A stretch of 64,000 nucleotides of DNA from Vibrio amylolyticus (GCF_023145695.1 NZ_JAJHVV010000001.1:124001-188000); one strand, 5' to 3'; positions 45,010 to 54,532 are shown, numbered from the stretch's first letter. A program made the numbers and translations. Notes: generated by a model not told the origin, from the letters alone.

Positions 45010-45698
45010 GAACCATCTTGCTTCTATTACTGTACAGCATGCCTAGTCACGCTGCGGATCTTCAGCTCAATACATTTTATTCTCCGCCAATGGTCAATAA
45101 AGAAGGCGATCTAAACAGTGGTATAACTCACCACACCATTACTGAGATATTTCATCGAGCTAATGTTGACTACGACCTACAATTTACTCCTAAACCTAGA
45201 GCGCTAAAAACGGCAAAACTTAGGCTCAACACCTGCTCATTCCCAGTTACTCGGTCACAACTGATTGAAGCGGACTTTGTTTGGATAGGACCAGTGGCTA
45301 TTAGCCAGTATGCTTTGTATAGCAAAGAGTCCTCAAACCATTCACTCTTTTCGATTCGTGATGCCGTATACCATAAAATTGTCGCTTACGAAGACTACGC
45401 AATTACTAAAGAACTTGAGAAACAGGGCTACAATCTAATGCAGACAAAAGAGTTGGAGGACGGTATACGAATGCTTAGAAGAGATGGAATTGATTTCTGG
45501 CTCTCGGATATTCGCTCTGCTAAGTCACTCTCAAACGAACTGGATATCCCTCTCACTTCGAACCCTTTTGTCTTCCTTACTGACATAAAATATCTTGCCT
45601 GTAACAAAAAAATTAAAATTGAGGATGTGAATTCACTGCAGAAAGAGATAAATGAGATGCTATCAAACGGCGAGATCAGTATGTCTTTAAATGATTAG
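44988..45698 (+). CDS. Family-3-like periplasmic binding protein, orphan
   Basis: 236 residues with a signal peptide (SLGTILLLLLYSMPSHA). The mature part reads as an amino-acid-type (family 3) binding fold (LNTFYSPPMVNKEGD, ITEIFHRANVDYDLQFTPKP, TCSFPVTRSQLIEADFVWIG). Such 230-residue proteins in vibrios and shewanellae usually lack transporter partners. It starts inside the previous gene, so both are translated together: two periplasmic binding proteins of different folds and no effector. A bidirectional terminator follows. Confidence 0.8.
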   Translation: MEYRQSLGTILLLLLYSMPSHAADLQLNTFYSPPMVNKEGDLNSGITHHTITEIFHRANVDYDLQFTPKPRALKTAKLRLNTCSFPVTRSQLIEADFVWIGPVAISQYALYSKESSNHSLFSIRDAVYHKIVAYEDYAITKELEKQGYNLMQTKELEDGIRMLRRDGIDFWLSDIRSAKSLSNELDIPLTSNPFVFLTDIKYLACNKKIKIEDVNSLQKEINEMLSNGEISMSLND

Positions 45699-45754
45699 AT
45701 CCCATGCCCCAAAACGGCCAAAAAAATCAATTCAAGCCTAATCAAATCCAAATC

Positions 45755-45784
45755 AAAAAGGAGCAATCATATGCTCCTTTTTGT
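45755..45784. terminator. Bidirectional terminator
   Basis: AAAAGGAGCA (45756-45765) and TGCTCCTTTT (45772-45781), with A/T runs on both sides, between the convergent binding-protein and BCCT genes. Confidence 0.92.
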
Positions 45785-45834
45785 TATCAACACCGATAAT
45801 GACGTAATACGACAAATTTCGAGTTGTATAGAAG

Positions 45835-47427
45835 TTATGCCGTCGCGTGACGGTATTGTGGAAGCTCGGTACGAAGCCCTAGTGTTAAGCTCACACACAT
45901 CACCAATAAGATAAACGTAAAGGGCAGTGCCGTTGAGATCGTGCCGGCTTGCAGCGCTTGAATAGCTTCGGTACCACCTACCCATAGCAAAACAGCGGCA
46001 ATTGAACCTTCAATAATTGCCCAAAAAATACGTTGTGGTACCGGAGCATCGACCTTACCACCCGATGTAATGCTATCTATCACTAACGACGCAGAGTCGG
46101 ATGACGTTATGAAGAAAACCATGATGAGTACAATGGAGAAGATAGACAATATGTTTGCCATTGGTAATGCATCGAATGTGCTATATAGGGCCAATGAAAT
46201 GTCCGTAAGACCATTTGCACCTAACTCACCCACCTGATTTGCAATTTGATCAATCGCAACGCCACCAAATACAGACATCCAAACCCAAGTCATCGCGGTA
46301 GGGATGATGATAACAGCCGTTAAGAACTCTCTTACCGTTCGACCTTTAGATACACGAGCTATAAACATACCAACACATGGAGACCATGAAATCCACCACG
46401 CCCAGTAGAATACTGTCCAGCCGTGCATCCATGATTCATCTTCGCGCCCCGTAGGGTTACTCATTGCGATGATGTTTTCCGCATACCCCATAAGAGCAGT
46501 TGGTAGCGTAGACAATGATACTGACAGTGTAATGAGTGCGACGGCCAATAATAGTGCCGCTGCCATGATCATATTAATGTTACTAAGAACCTTAACACCG
46601 CCATGAATGCCACGAACGACAGAACCAATAGCGAATAACGTAACGAATACGATAACCGCCATCTGTAAACCTAGCCCACCTTCAGTACCAAAGACATGAT
46701 TGATACCACTAGTGACTTGCTGAGCTCCTAGACCCAATGAAGTTGCAAGACCGAAGAGTGTCGCCAATACCGCCATGATATCGATCATGTGACCAAACCA
46801 TCCCCAAGTGCGATCACCCAGTAGCGGATAGAAAACCGAACGCATCGACAAAGGCAGACCTTTATTGAATGCAAACAGAGCTAAAGAAAGCCCAACAATG
46901 CCGTAAATTGCCCAACCATGAATACCCCAGTGGAAAATACTCGCACCCAGTGCAAGTTTTGCAGCTTCTTCGGTGTAGGCTTCCACGCCAAGTGGTGTGC
47001 CATACCAATCAGTGAAATAAGCGGCTGGTTCAGCGACGCCGTAAAACATCAAGCCGATACCGATGCCAGCTGAAAATAGCATAGCGATCCAAGAAAGATT
47101 GGAATGTTCTGATTTAGCGTCTTGACCGCCAATACGAATTTTACCAAATGGTGTAAAAATAAGGCCTATACAGAAAATAACAAAAATATTGGCTGACCAC
47201 ATGAAAAGGTTGTCAAAACGGTCAATGATGGCCCATTTTATGGAGTCTAAAGAAGATTTTGCAGTGCTTGGTTCGATAACCAGAAGTGCGAAAAGAAATA
47301 GAAGAATGAGTCCTGCACTAATCATAAACACGGGAGTGTGGACATCAAACCCCCACTTTTGAGTGTTGTCCTGACCAACCGTATAGTCGGTGTTTTCGAT
47401 ACTATATTTATCTTTAACTTGTGCCAT
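45835..47427 (-). CDS. BCCT-family betaine/choline/carnitine-type transporter
   Basis: 530 residues from ATG 47427 (GAGAGGG five bases upstream). Twelve membrane segments. Family motifs: GIGIGLMFYGVAEPA, the aromatic-box segment WAWWISWSPCVGMFIARVSKGRTVREF, and FFITSSDSAS. Probably takes up glycine betaine, DMSP or a related osmolyte with sodium. A strong terminator separates it from the two-component genes upstream, so it is its own transcript. Long regulatory tails as in BetP are absent. Confidence 0.95.
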   Translation of the reverse strand: MAQVKDKYSIENTDYTVGQDNTQKWGFDVHTPVFMISAGLILLFLFALLVIEPSTAKSSLDSIKWAIIDRFDNLFMWSANIFVIFCIGLIFTPFGKIRIGGQDAKSEHSNLSWIAMLFSAGIGIGLMFYGVAEPAAYFTDWYGTPLGVEAYTEEAAKLALGASIFHWGIHGWAIYGIVGLSLALFAFNKGLPLSMRSVFYPLLGDRTWGWFGHMIDIMAVLATLFGLATSLGLGAQQVTSGINHVFGTEGGLGLQMAVIVFVTLFAIGSVVRGIHGGVKVLSNINMIMAAALLLAVALITLSVSLSTLPTALMGYAENIIAMSNPTGREDESWMHGWTVFYWAWWISWSPCVGMFIARVSKGRTVREFLTAVIIIPTAMTWVWMSVFGGVAIDQIANQVGELGANGLTDISLALYSTFDALPMANILSIFSIVLIMVFFITSSDSASLVIDSITSGGKVDAPVPQRIFWAIIEGSIAAVLLWVGGTEAIQALQAGTISTALPFTFILLVMCVSLTLGLRTELPQYRHATA

Positions 47428-47465
47428 GTTCCCTCTCAAGTTACTGCGTACATCCAAATTTATGC

Positions 47466-47496
47466 AATAAAAAAACCACTACTTCCTTAGTGGTCT
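47466..47496 (-). terminator. Terminator after the NarL-type regulator
   Basis: On the minus strand ACCACTA and TAGTGGT with a six-base loop, then TTTTTTT. It probably ends the TRAP/two-component transcript. Confidence 0.92.
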
Positions 47497-47614
47497 AATC
47501 AAATTACATCAATGTACTTATGAGTTTTCGCGAGAGAGGTTAACAGCAAATGGTTGTAAAACCAAATTTAATCGACGTACATCACAATTTAAACTGTACG
47601 GAAGTTTGTTTAAA

Positions 47615-48256
47615 TTACTCAATAATTCCCTTTTCATATGCATACTTTGCAAGCTCTGCTGTCGAATTTAAATTCAATTTATGCTTAATATTTTGTCTAT
47701 GTGTTTCAACGGTTCGACAACTAATATCCAGTAAACTTGCTATTTTTTTACTGCTATTTCCCTGCGCAACGAGCTTTAAAACGGACTCTTCTCGACGGCT
47801 AAGTGGACTAATATTCGAAGTGTTTGAAGGGAGAACTTCCTGAGAAAATAGCGTTTGAGTTGCCGTTTCACAAAAGTAAGTCGAGCCTTGATCCACGGTT
47901 TTAATGGCTTGAACCATTTTTTCGGCGGTAATTTCTTTAAGCATGTAGCCTACGGCCCCCGCTTGCATCACCTTCATAATATACTCACGTTGGTCATGCA
48001 TCGTCAGCATTAGAATTTTAGCATCAGGAAACTCTTCACGAATAAGACGCGTTGCATCAATGCCATTCATCAGCGGCATACTGACATCCATAAGAGTGAC
48101 ATCTGGTTTTAGCTCTCGTACTTTTTCTATCGCTTCAAGCCCATGGCTTGCCGTTCCAATCACCTCAATATCTTGCTCTAGCTCTAATCGAGCAATAAAT
48201 CCATCCAGCACAACTTGGTGGTCATCAACAATTACAACTCTAATTAATTTACTCAT
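47615..48256 (-). CDS. NarL/FixJ-family response regulator
   Basis: 213 residues from ATG 48256; the ATG overlaps the kinase stop by eight bases (ATGAGTAA). Receiver domain with VVIVDDHQVVLDGF, phospho-acceptor Asp in VTLMDVSMPLMNG, switch Thr in MLTMHD and Lys in MLKEI. C-terminal LuxR-type helix-turn-helix (SRREESVLKLVAQGNSSKKI, SCRTVETHRQNIKHKL). With its kinase it probably controls the TRAP genes upstream. Confidence 0.94.
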   Translation of the reverse strand: MSKLIRVVIVDDHQVVLDGFIARLELEQDIEVIGTASHGLEAIEKVRELKPDVTLMDVSMPLMNGIDATRLIREEFPDAKILMLTMHDQREYIMKVMQAGAVGYMLKEITAEKMVQAIKTVDQGSTYFCETATQTLFSQEVLPSNTSNISPLSRREESVLKLVAQGNSSKKIASLLDISCRTVETHRQNIKHKLNLNSTAELAKYAYEKGIIE

Positions 48257-49604
48257 CAACCAGTCCATCCAAATTCAGTAATACGATTATTTCCGTGCCA
48301 AAACCAGGCTCACTCATGAGCTCAAGATCACCCCCAAGAAATTCGACCCGCTCTCGCATATTTCGAAGCCCTATCCCCCGCTTTTTTAGAACATCATTAA
48401 CGACAAAGCCTACCCCGTCATCCCTTACCATTAGCTGGAGCATATTCCCCATCTGTTGGAGAACGACCGTCACTTTGGTCGCTTGAGCATGCTTTTGGAG
48501 ATTATTTAACGACTCTTGTGTCACACGATATAACGTTGTTGCCGCCTCAGATTTGAGCTTACCTTTCTGAGTATCAAACAGGGTATCAATCTCGATACCT
48601 GAATGAGACTGAAAATCTTTTAATAGCGCTGAAAGTGCAGCCTCCAAACCGATGTCATCTAACGCACTTGGCCTTAGCTGATGGGAGATGTGGCGGACTT
48701 CATAAATGGCAGAAACCAATGAATCCTGCGACTTTTCAACGTGTACTTTTAGTGAATCATCTTGTAGCTTGTGACCCAGCAACTCTAGGTGGCACTTACT
48801 TGAAACTAATAATTGATTAATTCCATCATGAAGCTCTCGAGCAAGGTGTTTTTTTTCATCTTCTTGAAACATTACTGTCTGATAAGAAAGCTCTTTTAGA
48901 TTTTTATCGGCTAACCTGTGCTCCCTTAAATTAATCGCGAGGGTCAGTACGATAATCACTGCTACCGTGACTGCCAATATTACGATTACAGAAAAGAATG
49001 TCGTTTCAATATTGGTGCTCACCGCTAATTGCATAGCCGAGACTTCATTGGTGATGTCTTCGATATAAAGGCCGGTTCCAATCATCCAATCCCATTTATC
49101 TAACCACGCGGCGTAGCTTAGCTTGGGGACAATTTCACCCGTAGATGGTTTTTGCCATAGATATTGGTGGAAACCACCACCCGACTTTGCCTTTGCCAAG
49201 AGTGACTCTATTAAATAGTCGCCATCACTATCTTGAATATGCAGTAGATTTTGTCCAATGAGCTGAGGCTGAATAGGATGAACGAGGTTAACGCCACCTT
49301 GATCATAAGCAAAAAAGTAGCCATCAGACCCATATCGCATACGCGTTAGGATCGCTTTTACTTCCGCTTTTGCTTCATTTTCACTGAGATCTGGATCGTT
49401 ATAGACATAAAAGATAGCGTCAAAAGCCAAGTCTAAGCTGTCTTTAAGTGCGCTCTCCTTTGCCTCAATCAAACTGCCATGAAAGATCTCAACCTCTTTC
49501 TCTCCAAGAGTTTGAGCTTGATAGATAGAGATCCAACTGATACTGGCCGTCACTAACAAAAGAGGGATGAGCGTCAATATTAATAATTTGGCTTTTAGAG
49601 GCAT
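48249..49604 (-). CDS. Cache-domain histidine kinase (HisKA_3, NarX-like)
   Basis: 451 residues from ATG 49604 (GAGGAAAGGA upstream; a TTG at 49643 is less likely). Membrane segment about 6-28, a periplasmic single Cache domain (about 45-190, MRYGSDGYFFAYDQGGVNLV, WDWMIGTGLYIEDI), second membrane segment about 203-226, HisKA_3 with His in ARELHDGINQLL, and an HATPase with VTQESLNNLQKHAQA and RDDGVGF. Cache domains of this type bind small organic acids, which fits the adjacent TRAP transporter. A hairpin lies just before its ribosome site. Confidence 0.94.
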   Translation of the reverse strand: MPLKAKLLILTLIPLLLVTASISWISIYQAQTLGEKEVEIFHGSLIEAKESALKDSLDLAFDAIFYVYNDPDLSENEAKAEVKAILTRMRYGSDGYFFAYDQGGVNLVHPIQPQLIGQNLLHIQDSDGDYLIESLLAKAKSGGGFHQYLWQKPSTGEIVPKLSYAAWLDKWDWMIGTGLYIEDITNEVSAMQLAVSTNIETTFFSVIVILAVTVAVIIVLTLAINLREHRLADKNLKELSYQTVMFQEDEKKHLARELHDGINQLLVSSKCHLELLGHKLQDDSLKVHVEKSQDSLVSAIYEVRHISHQLRPSALDDIGLEAALSALLKDFQSHSGIEIDTLFDTQKGKLKSEAATTLYRVTQESLNNLQKHAQATKVTVVLQQMGNMLQLMVRDDGVGFVVNDVLKKRGIGLRNMRERVEFLGGDLELMSEPGFGTEIIVLLNLDGLVDE

Positions 49605-49620
49605 TCCTTTCCTCACAAAC

Positions 49621-49649
49621 AACGGCTTGCCAAATATTGACAAGCCGTT
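49621..49649 (-). repeat. Hairpin between dctM-type gene and kinase gene
   Basis: AACGGCTTG (49621-49629) and CAAGCCGTT (49641-49649) pair perfectly, ending a few bases before the kinase ribosome site. There is no T tract, so RNA processing or attenuation of the regulatory genes is more likely than full termination. Confidence 0.6.
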
Positions 49650-49729
49650 CTACTGTATCAGTTCAATGAAATTGGTTTAGTTCAAGTGATCACACTATTT
49701 GTCCTAAGCGCTGTCTCATTACTAACCAC

Positions 49730-51016
49730 TCATGACATTCCATAAAATTCAGGGAAAATTAGCAGTGACATTAATACCACAATTTGAATTGCGATAAATG
49801 GAATCACACCTCGATAGATATCCATTGTGGTTACACCTTTAGGAGCAACCCCTTTGAGATAAAATAGACTAAAACCAAATGGCGGTGTCAAAAAAGAGGT
49901 TTGCAAGTTCATTGCCACCAAAATGGCAAACCATGTCATGTTGATACCCATTAATTCAGCCACTGGTGCGATTATCGGTACGATAATAAAACAGATTTCA
50001 ACAAAGTCGATGAAGAAGCCTAGAATGAGAATGACCAACATAGTTATGATCAAGAAGCCCCACTTTTCCCCTGGTAGCTGTAGCATCCACTCTTCAACCA
50101 AGTAGTCACCACCAGTGTAAGTAAACGCCATAGAGAACGCAGTTGCACCAAGCAAAATAGCAAATACCATTGCCGTGACTTTTACGGTCTCTTTTGCAGC
50201 ATCATAGACCATCGAAAAACTGAACTGGCGGTAAAGAATAGCGAGTAAAATCGCCCCCGCTCCACCTAAAGCGGCAGATTCAGTTGGCGTAGCAACACCA
50301 GCAAAGATGGACCCAAGTACCACGATAATCAGAGCAAGAGGTGGAACTACCGCTTTAAGTGCAGTCAGTACTTCTTCTTTTCTACTGATGGATTCATCAC
50401 GTTCAATCGGTTGAGCAGCAGCAGGGTTAAGCTTTGCGTATATTAGAATATAGACAACATAAGCACCAACTAACATCAGCCCTGGCCCAATAGCGGCACC
50501 AAAGAGATCACCAACAGGCACACCTAAGACATCACCCAATAAAATAAGAACAATTGATGGCGGTATTATTTGTCCCAACGTACCTGACGCACAAATTGTT
50601 CCGCAGGCCAGCCCTTTATCGTAATTGTACTTCAACATCACTGGTAATGAGATTAGCCCCATTGCCACAACTGATGCTCCAACAACGCCAGTCGACGCTG
50701 CTAACAGTGCGCCAACAAGAACGGTAGAAATGGCGATACCGCCACGGACTCCACCAAATAGGCGTCCCATTGACTCTAGCAACTGTTCAGCTAGACGTGT
50801 TTTTTGTAGCACCAGCCCCATAAATACAAACAGAGGAACCGCCATTAATACGGTGTTCTCCATTATGGATTGGATTCGATAAGGCATGAAAGCGAACATC
50901 TCTACGCCTTCCGCCCAGACACCAAAAATAAGAGCAATTCCGCCAAACGTAAAGGCAACTGGGAATCCCAGTAGTAGCGCAAACAACGCAACAAAGAACA
51001 TCACTATTCCGATCAT
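49730..51016 (-). CDS. TRAP transporter large permease subunit (DctM type)
   Basis: 428 residues, about twelve membrane segments. Family features: VPLFVFMGLVLQKTRLAEQL, GVVGASVVAMGLISLPVML, GTLGQIIPPSIVLILLGDVLG, and NLQTSFLTPPFGFSLFYLKG. Forms the sodium-coupled channel subunit with the small subunit. Starts four bases after the small-subunit stop behind AAAGGA. Downstream lie the kinase and regulator on the same strand. Confidence 0.96.
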   Translation of the reverse strand: MIGIVMFFVALFALLLGFPVAFTFGGIALIFGVWAEGVEMFAFMPYRIQSIMENTVLMAVPLFVFMGLVLQKTRLAEQLLESMGRLFGGVRGGIAISTVLVGALLAASTGVVGASVVAMGLISLPVMLKYNYDKGLACGTICASGTLGQIIPPSIVLILLGDVLGVPVGDLFGAAIGPGLMLVGAYVVYILIYAKLNPAAAQPIERDESISRKEEVLTALKAVVPPLALIIVVLGSIFAGVATPTESAALGGAGAILLAILYRQFSFSMVYDAAKETVKVTAMVFAILLGATAFSMAFTYTGGDYLVEEWMLQLPGEKWGFLIITMLVILILGFFIDFVEICFIIVPIIAPVAELMGINMTWFAILVAMNLQTSFLTPPFGFSLFYLKGVAPKGVTTMDIYRGVIPFIAIQIVVLMSLLIFPEFYGMS

Positions 51017-51020
51017 AACT

Positions 51021-51560
51021 CTATCCTTTATTGTTTGAATTAAGGTGCATTAAGTGAGGGTTGAAGATTTTATTCAAAGAATGAAGCACCAGACCAATAC
51101 CGCTAACGGCCATAAAGAAAAATGAGAATGGAATGAGTCCTTTGATGATCCATCGATAAGGTAAGCCACCAGGGTCGCCCGACGTTTCACCAAGTAAATA
51201 GCTTTCTTTCGCAAAGTCCATACCAAACCATGCAACTAATAAACAAAAAGGAAGAAGGAAGACAAACGTACCGAGTAGATCAATGATCGCTTGTGCTTTG
51301 AAAGAAAGTCGCTCATAAAATATATCGACCCGAACATGCCCACCCGCTTTGACTGCGTACGGTACACCAAGCAGAAATACCGCTGAGAATAAGTGCCACT
51401 CCATTTCCTGAAAACCAATCGATACATCGTTGAATACATAGCGCATCACAACGTCATAAACGACATTTGCTAGCAGTAGAATGAACAGAATGCTGGATAA
51501 CCAACCGAAGAAATCTCCAATACGGTTAAAGATACGTTCAATATAAATTAGACTTCTCAT
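51021..51560 (-). CDS. TRAP transporter small permease subunit (DctQ type)
   Basis: 179 residues from ATG 51560 (GGAG six bases upstream). Four membrane segments with the DctQ features DVVMRYVFNDVSIGFQEMEW, GGHVRVDIFYERL and DFAKESYLLGETSGDPGGLP. Pairs with the large subunit in the inner membrane. Confidence 0.93.
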   Translation of the reverse strand: MRSLIYIERIFNRIGDFFGWLSSILFILLLANVVYDVVMRYVFNDVSIGFQEMEWHLFSAVFLLGVPYAVKAGGHVRVDIFYERLSFKAQAIIDLLGTFVFLLPFCLLVAWFGMDFAKESYLLGETSGDPGGLPYRWIIKGLIPFSFFFMAVSGIGLVLHSLNKIFNPHLMHLNSNNKG

Positions 51561-51718
51561 TCCCGACTCCATGGAACGTTTTGGGTGCTCCGCAAAGCCG
51601 TATAGGGGACGACTAGCAGAGCCTAAATTGCTGTCTTGAGATCAAAAACAACTTTCTTGGGCTTAGAGAATCAAGGGGGGACTCTCATATTAATTAGGTA
51701 TTGCGTTTCATTGACGAG

Positions 51719-51745
51719 TGGCTGGTTATTTTCAGTGTCCAGCCA
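51719..51745 (-). repeat. Intercistronic hairpin between binding-protein and small-subunit genes
   Basis: TGGCTGG and CCAGCCA (51719-51725, 51739-51745) pair perfectly in the 227-base gap. Without a T tract it is probably a 3' stabiliser that keeps the binding protein in excess over the permease. Confidence 0.55.
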
Positions 51746-51787
51746 TCTCGCCTTTTTACTGAGCTTTATAATTAAGTCGAACGACTC

Positions 51788-52882
51788 TTATTTTGCTTGG
51801 CTATTTAAGTAAGCTCTATGTGAAATATCAGTCCAAGAGCGCACTTGGTCTAGGTAGTTTGCTTGAGAAGCCTGAATCTCTTTGGCTAATGCATCTTTCT
51901 CAGCATGCTTCGCTAAAAGTCGATCGTTCGCTTCTTTTAGAGCAACCATTACCTCAGCAGGGAAGTCTTTTACCTTCACATCAGGGTATTCAGATTGGAT
52001 TGTTGACCAGTTTTTACCACTCTCATGTGTTGCTTGTGTGTACATGTCGTACGCAGCGGTTCGCATAGCGACTCGAAGAATTTCTTGAAGGTCTTCTGGC
52101 AAGCTTTCCCACTTACGTTTGTTTACGAGGAACTGAAGCTCAGATCCAGGTTCATGCCAGCCTGTGTAGTAGTACGGTGCAATTTTGTGGAAACCCATTC
52201 GTAAGTCAAGCGAAGGACCAACCCACTCTAACGCATCGATTGTACGGCGCTCTAGAGACGTATAGAGCTCTCCCGGTGCAATATTAGTTGGCTTAGCACC
52301 AAGCTCAGCTAATATTTCACCAGCAAAGCCTGGAATTCGCATTTTCAGACCTTGAAGGTCTTCGACAGAGTTGATCTCTTTTTGAAACCAGCCCCCCATT
52401 TGAATATCAGTATTACCGCCTGGGAAAGACATGAGATTATGTGGAGAGTAAACTTGCTCCATCAATTCCATACCACCACCATGATAGAACCACGCGTATT
52501 GCTCAGCCGGTGTCATACCAAATGGCATAGACGTAAAGTAAAGGGTGTTTGGCACCTTACCTTTCCAATAGTAAGAGCCAGAGTGCCCCATATCGTATTG
52601 ACCAGATTTGACCATATCAAATACACCAAGAGGCGCTTTATGTTTGTTCGATGAGTCAATACGGATCTGCAAACGACCGTTTGACATTTTTTCTGCCATT
52701 GCCGCCATGTTTTTTGTCGCATCACCAAAAATTGGGAAGTTTGGTCCCCAAGTTTCAGCCAGCTTTAAACGGTACACTTTTTCTGCAGCGGTAACGGAAG
52801 TTGCCATCATCGCCAAGCAAGTGGCGGCAATAACAGCGCTATTTTTCATTACTCTCTTTAGGGAGCGTTTTATAAGACTCAT
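51788..52882 (-). CDS. TRAP transporter solute-binding protein (DctP family)
   Basis: 364 residues, signal peptide about 1-32 (AVIAATCLAMMATSVTAA). DctP-family signatures: LAETWGPNFPIFGDAT, GQYDMGHSGSYYWKGKVPNT, NTDIQMGGWFQKEI, DLQGLKMRIPGFAGEIL with the conserved Arg, RRTIDALEWVGPSLDLRMG. The set resembles the TakP/monocarboxylate (2-oxoacid or lactate) subgroup rather than the succinate or sialate ones; the ligand is not certain. AGGACG precedes ATG. It heads the TRAP operon. Confidence 0.92.
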   Translation of the reverse strand: MSLIKRSLKRVMKNSAVIAATCLAMMATSVTAAEKVYRLKLAETWGPNFPIFGDATKNMAAMAEKMSNGRLQIRIDSSNKHKAPLGVFDMVKSGQYDMGHSGSYYWKGKVPNTLYFTSMPFGMTPAEQYAWFYHGGGMELMEQVYSPHNLMSFPGGNTDIQMGGWFQKEINSVEDLQGLKMRIPGFAGEILAELGAKPTNIAPGELYTSLERRTIDALEWVGPSLDLRMGFHKIAPYYYTGWHEPGSELQFLVNKRKWESLPEDLQEILRVAMRTAAYDMYTQATHESGKNWSTIQSEYPDVKVKDFPAEVMVALKEANDRLLAKHAEKDALAKEIQASQANYLDQVRSWTDISHRAYLNSQAK

Positions 52883-53223
52883 ATCTACGTCCTTTGTTTG
52901 ATGGTAGCCATTAAGGCGCTTTCAATAGTTAGCATCAAACAAAATTGTATGAATTGAATCAGCGAGAACACGCAATATAAATACGCGACTTGTCATCTCT
53001 TAGACTTTTGAATTACGTATAAATACGTAGGAGAAAAATTTAACAACTAATACTTTCAGATAGTTATGTGAAAACAGATAAAAAAGAATGAGGAAATTAC
53101 GCACGTAACTACCGAATCAATAAGTTGCATCAATGTTCAAGAAGTGTGACTCTCGTATATGCACCAAGGGTCAACAACCACCCTATTCTTGGATATATAA
53201 AAAATTCAAGATTATTCGGGCGT
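52883..53223. other. Control region upstream of the TRAP operon
   Basis: No gene seen in about 340 bases. AT-rich. It should hold the TRAP promoter and binding sites for the NarL-type regulator; I could not identify a sigma-54 (GG/GC) pair or a clear palindrome. Confidence 0.4.
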
Positions 53224-53249
53224 AAAAAAACCCCGCATTTGCGAGGTTT
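53224..53249 (-). terminator. Terminator of the H1-like gene
   Basis: On the minus strand AACCTCGC and GCGGGGTT (one G-U) close AAAT, followed by a run of T. Confidence 0.88.
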
Positions 53250-53270
53250 AAACCTAAGAGTCTCAGTTAA

Positions 53271-53636
53271 TTAAACTGATTTGTAGATAACTTTGTTACC
53301 TGCTAACTGCTCTTTCTCAACTAGGTTTTCTTCAAGTAGCTTTTTCAGCGCACCTGTCGCCCAAGACGCTGCTTTCGCTTCTTCTTGACCAGCGGCCAGG
53401 CCGATACCTTTAGGGTTAATACCTTCGGCATTGCTAACAACGATATCTAAAACTTGTTGTTGCTTAGGTGTTAGTGCTACATCCACTTTCTTAGCGGCAA
53501 CCGCTTTCACTGTTGCTGGTGCTGCTTCTTTTTTAGCAACAGGTTTCGCTTTTGGTGCAGCTTTAACAGTCGCAACAGTCGCTTTAATGTGCTTTTGCAA
53601 TTTCATCTGCACTTTACGTTTATGAGCAAGTCTCAT
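53271..53636 (-). CDS. Winged-helix protein with histone-H1-like basic Ala/Lys tail
   Basis: 121 residues from ATG 53636 (GGAGAG eight bases upstream); upstream starts add unrelated sequence. A basic N-terminus (MRLAHKRKVQMKLQKH) and a low-complexity Lys/Ala/Pro stretch (KAAPKAKPVAKKEAAPA, about 26-50) precede a winged-helix-like C-terminal domain (LTPKQQQVLDIVVSNAEGIN, WATGALKKLLEENLVEKEQL). The domain order recalls H1-type chromatin proteins and MarR-like folds. DNA binding and nucleoid role are inferred. Confidence 0.75.
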   Translation of the reverse strand: MRLAHKRKVQMKLQKHIKATVATVKAAPKAKPVAKKEAAPATVKAVAAKKVDVALTPKQQQVLDIVVSNAEGINPKGIGLAAGQEEAKAASWATGALKKLLEENLVEKEQLAGNKVIYKSV

Positions 53637-53848
53637 CGAGTATCTCTCCATTTCACTGCAATGCGGCAGTGGTGAAAATTTGAAGCGCGATTTATACCAA
53701 AAAAACGCCCTCATTTGTAGGGGAACGGCCATTTTTCCCTTCAAAAATGGGCTCAAACTCCAATGATGACTATAATTTAATCAGACGGAATTACTCAATC
53801 AAAATAAGAACTGAGTATTTGTACATATGCCAACGGTTACTAATCAAG

Positions 53849-54532
53849 ATGCCAAGTTTACAATTATCAAATCTCAATTTAGATGTATTTTTAAACCAGT
53901 TTAAGCCCGCGCTTTATATGGTCGTTCTAATCTTTCTGGCAGCTATCTATAACTTTTTTGATGTCAAACTAGCGACTACAATATTAGCATTGGCGCTGAT
54001 GACCCTTACTGCTATTTACCTCATTGTTCTTCGTTCAAAAGTATCATATACACTAACCGCGACCCACTTTCAGCAGCACCTCTATCACGGAGGCTGGGTG
54101 GTAAAATGGACAGACATAGAACGTATTGGTCTTTGCGAACTAAACCAAGATGGCTTGAGACACCCCCTACCTTGGATTGGTATCAAGCTAAGAAACTATG
54201 CTCCTTATCTCGATAATATATGCCCAAGAGTTGCGACAGACATATTATTAAGCCAACGATCTTTACTCTATATCGGACACCACAATCATCGGAAAAATAA
54301 TCAATCAAAAGAGTTCGAGGACGTCGTATTAGACTCCCACACGTACAAAGGTGAACCTGGATTGAATTATAAAGGGCTTCGAGCAATGCTAGCGAATAGA
54401 ATGAGTTATCAAAGAGTCTATTTTGACTATGATATTTTTATTTCAATCAATGATTTAGATAGAGATGAAGACAGTTTTATTGGTCTTACTCGGCGATATT
54501 TAGCGGCCGCCGAGCGAGAACAAGAGAATTAA
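53849..54532 (+). CDS. DUF2982 membrane protein
   Basis: 227 residues from ATG 53849, which starts just before two membrane segments (about 21-38 and 42-62, LYMVVLIFLAAIYNFF and TTILALALMTLTAIYLIVL). The long frame from 53747 adds non-conserved sequence. The cytoplasmic part contains the family block GGWVVKWTDIERIGLCE, GIKLRNYAPYLD and TRRYLAAAEREQEN. Function unknown. The ribosome site is weak. Confidence 0.8.
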   Translation: MPSLQLSNLNLDVFLNQFKPALYMVVLIFLAAIYNFFDVKLATTILALALMTLTAIYLIVLRSKVSYTLTATHFQQHLYHGGWVVKWTDIERIGLCELNQDGLRHPLPWIGIKLRNYAPYLDNICPRVATDILLSQRSLLYIGHHNHRKNNQSKEFEDVVLDSHTYKGEPGLNYKGLRAMLANRMSYQRVYFDYDIFISINDLDRDEDSFIGLTRRYLAAAEREQEN

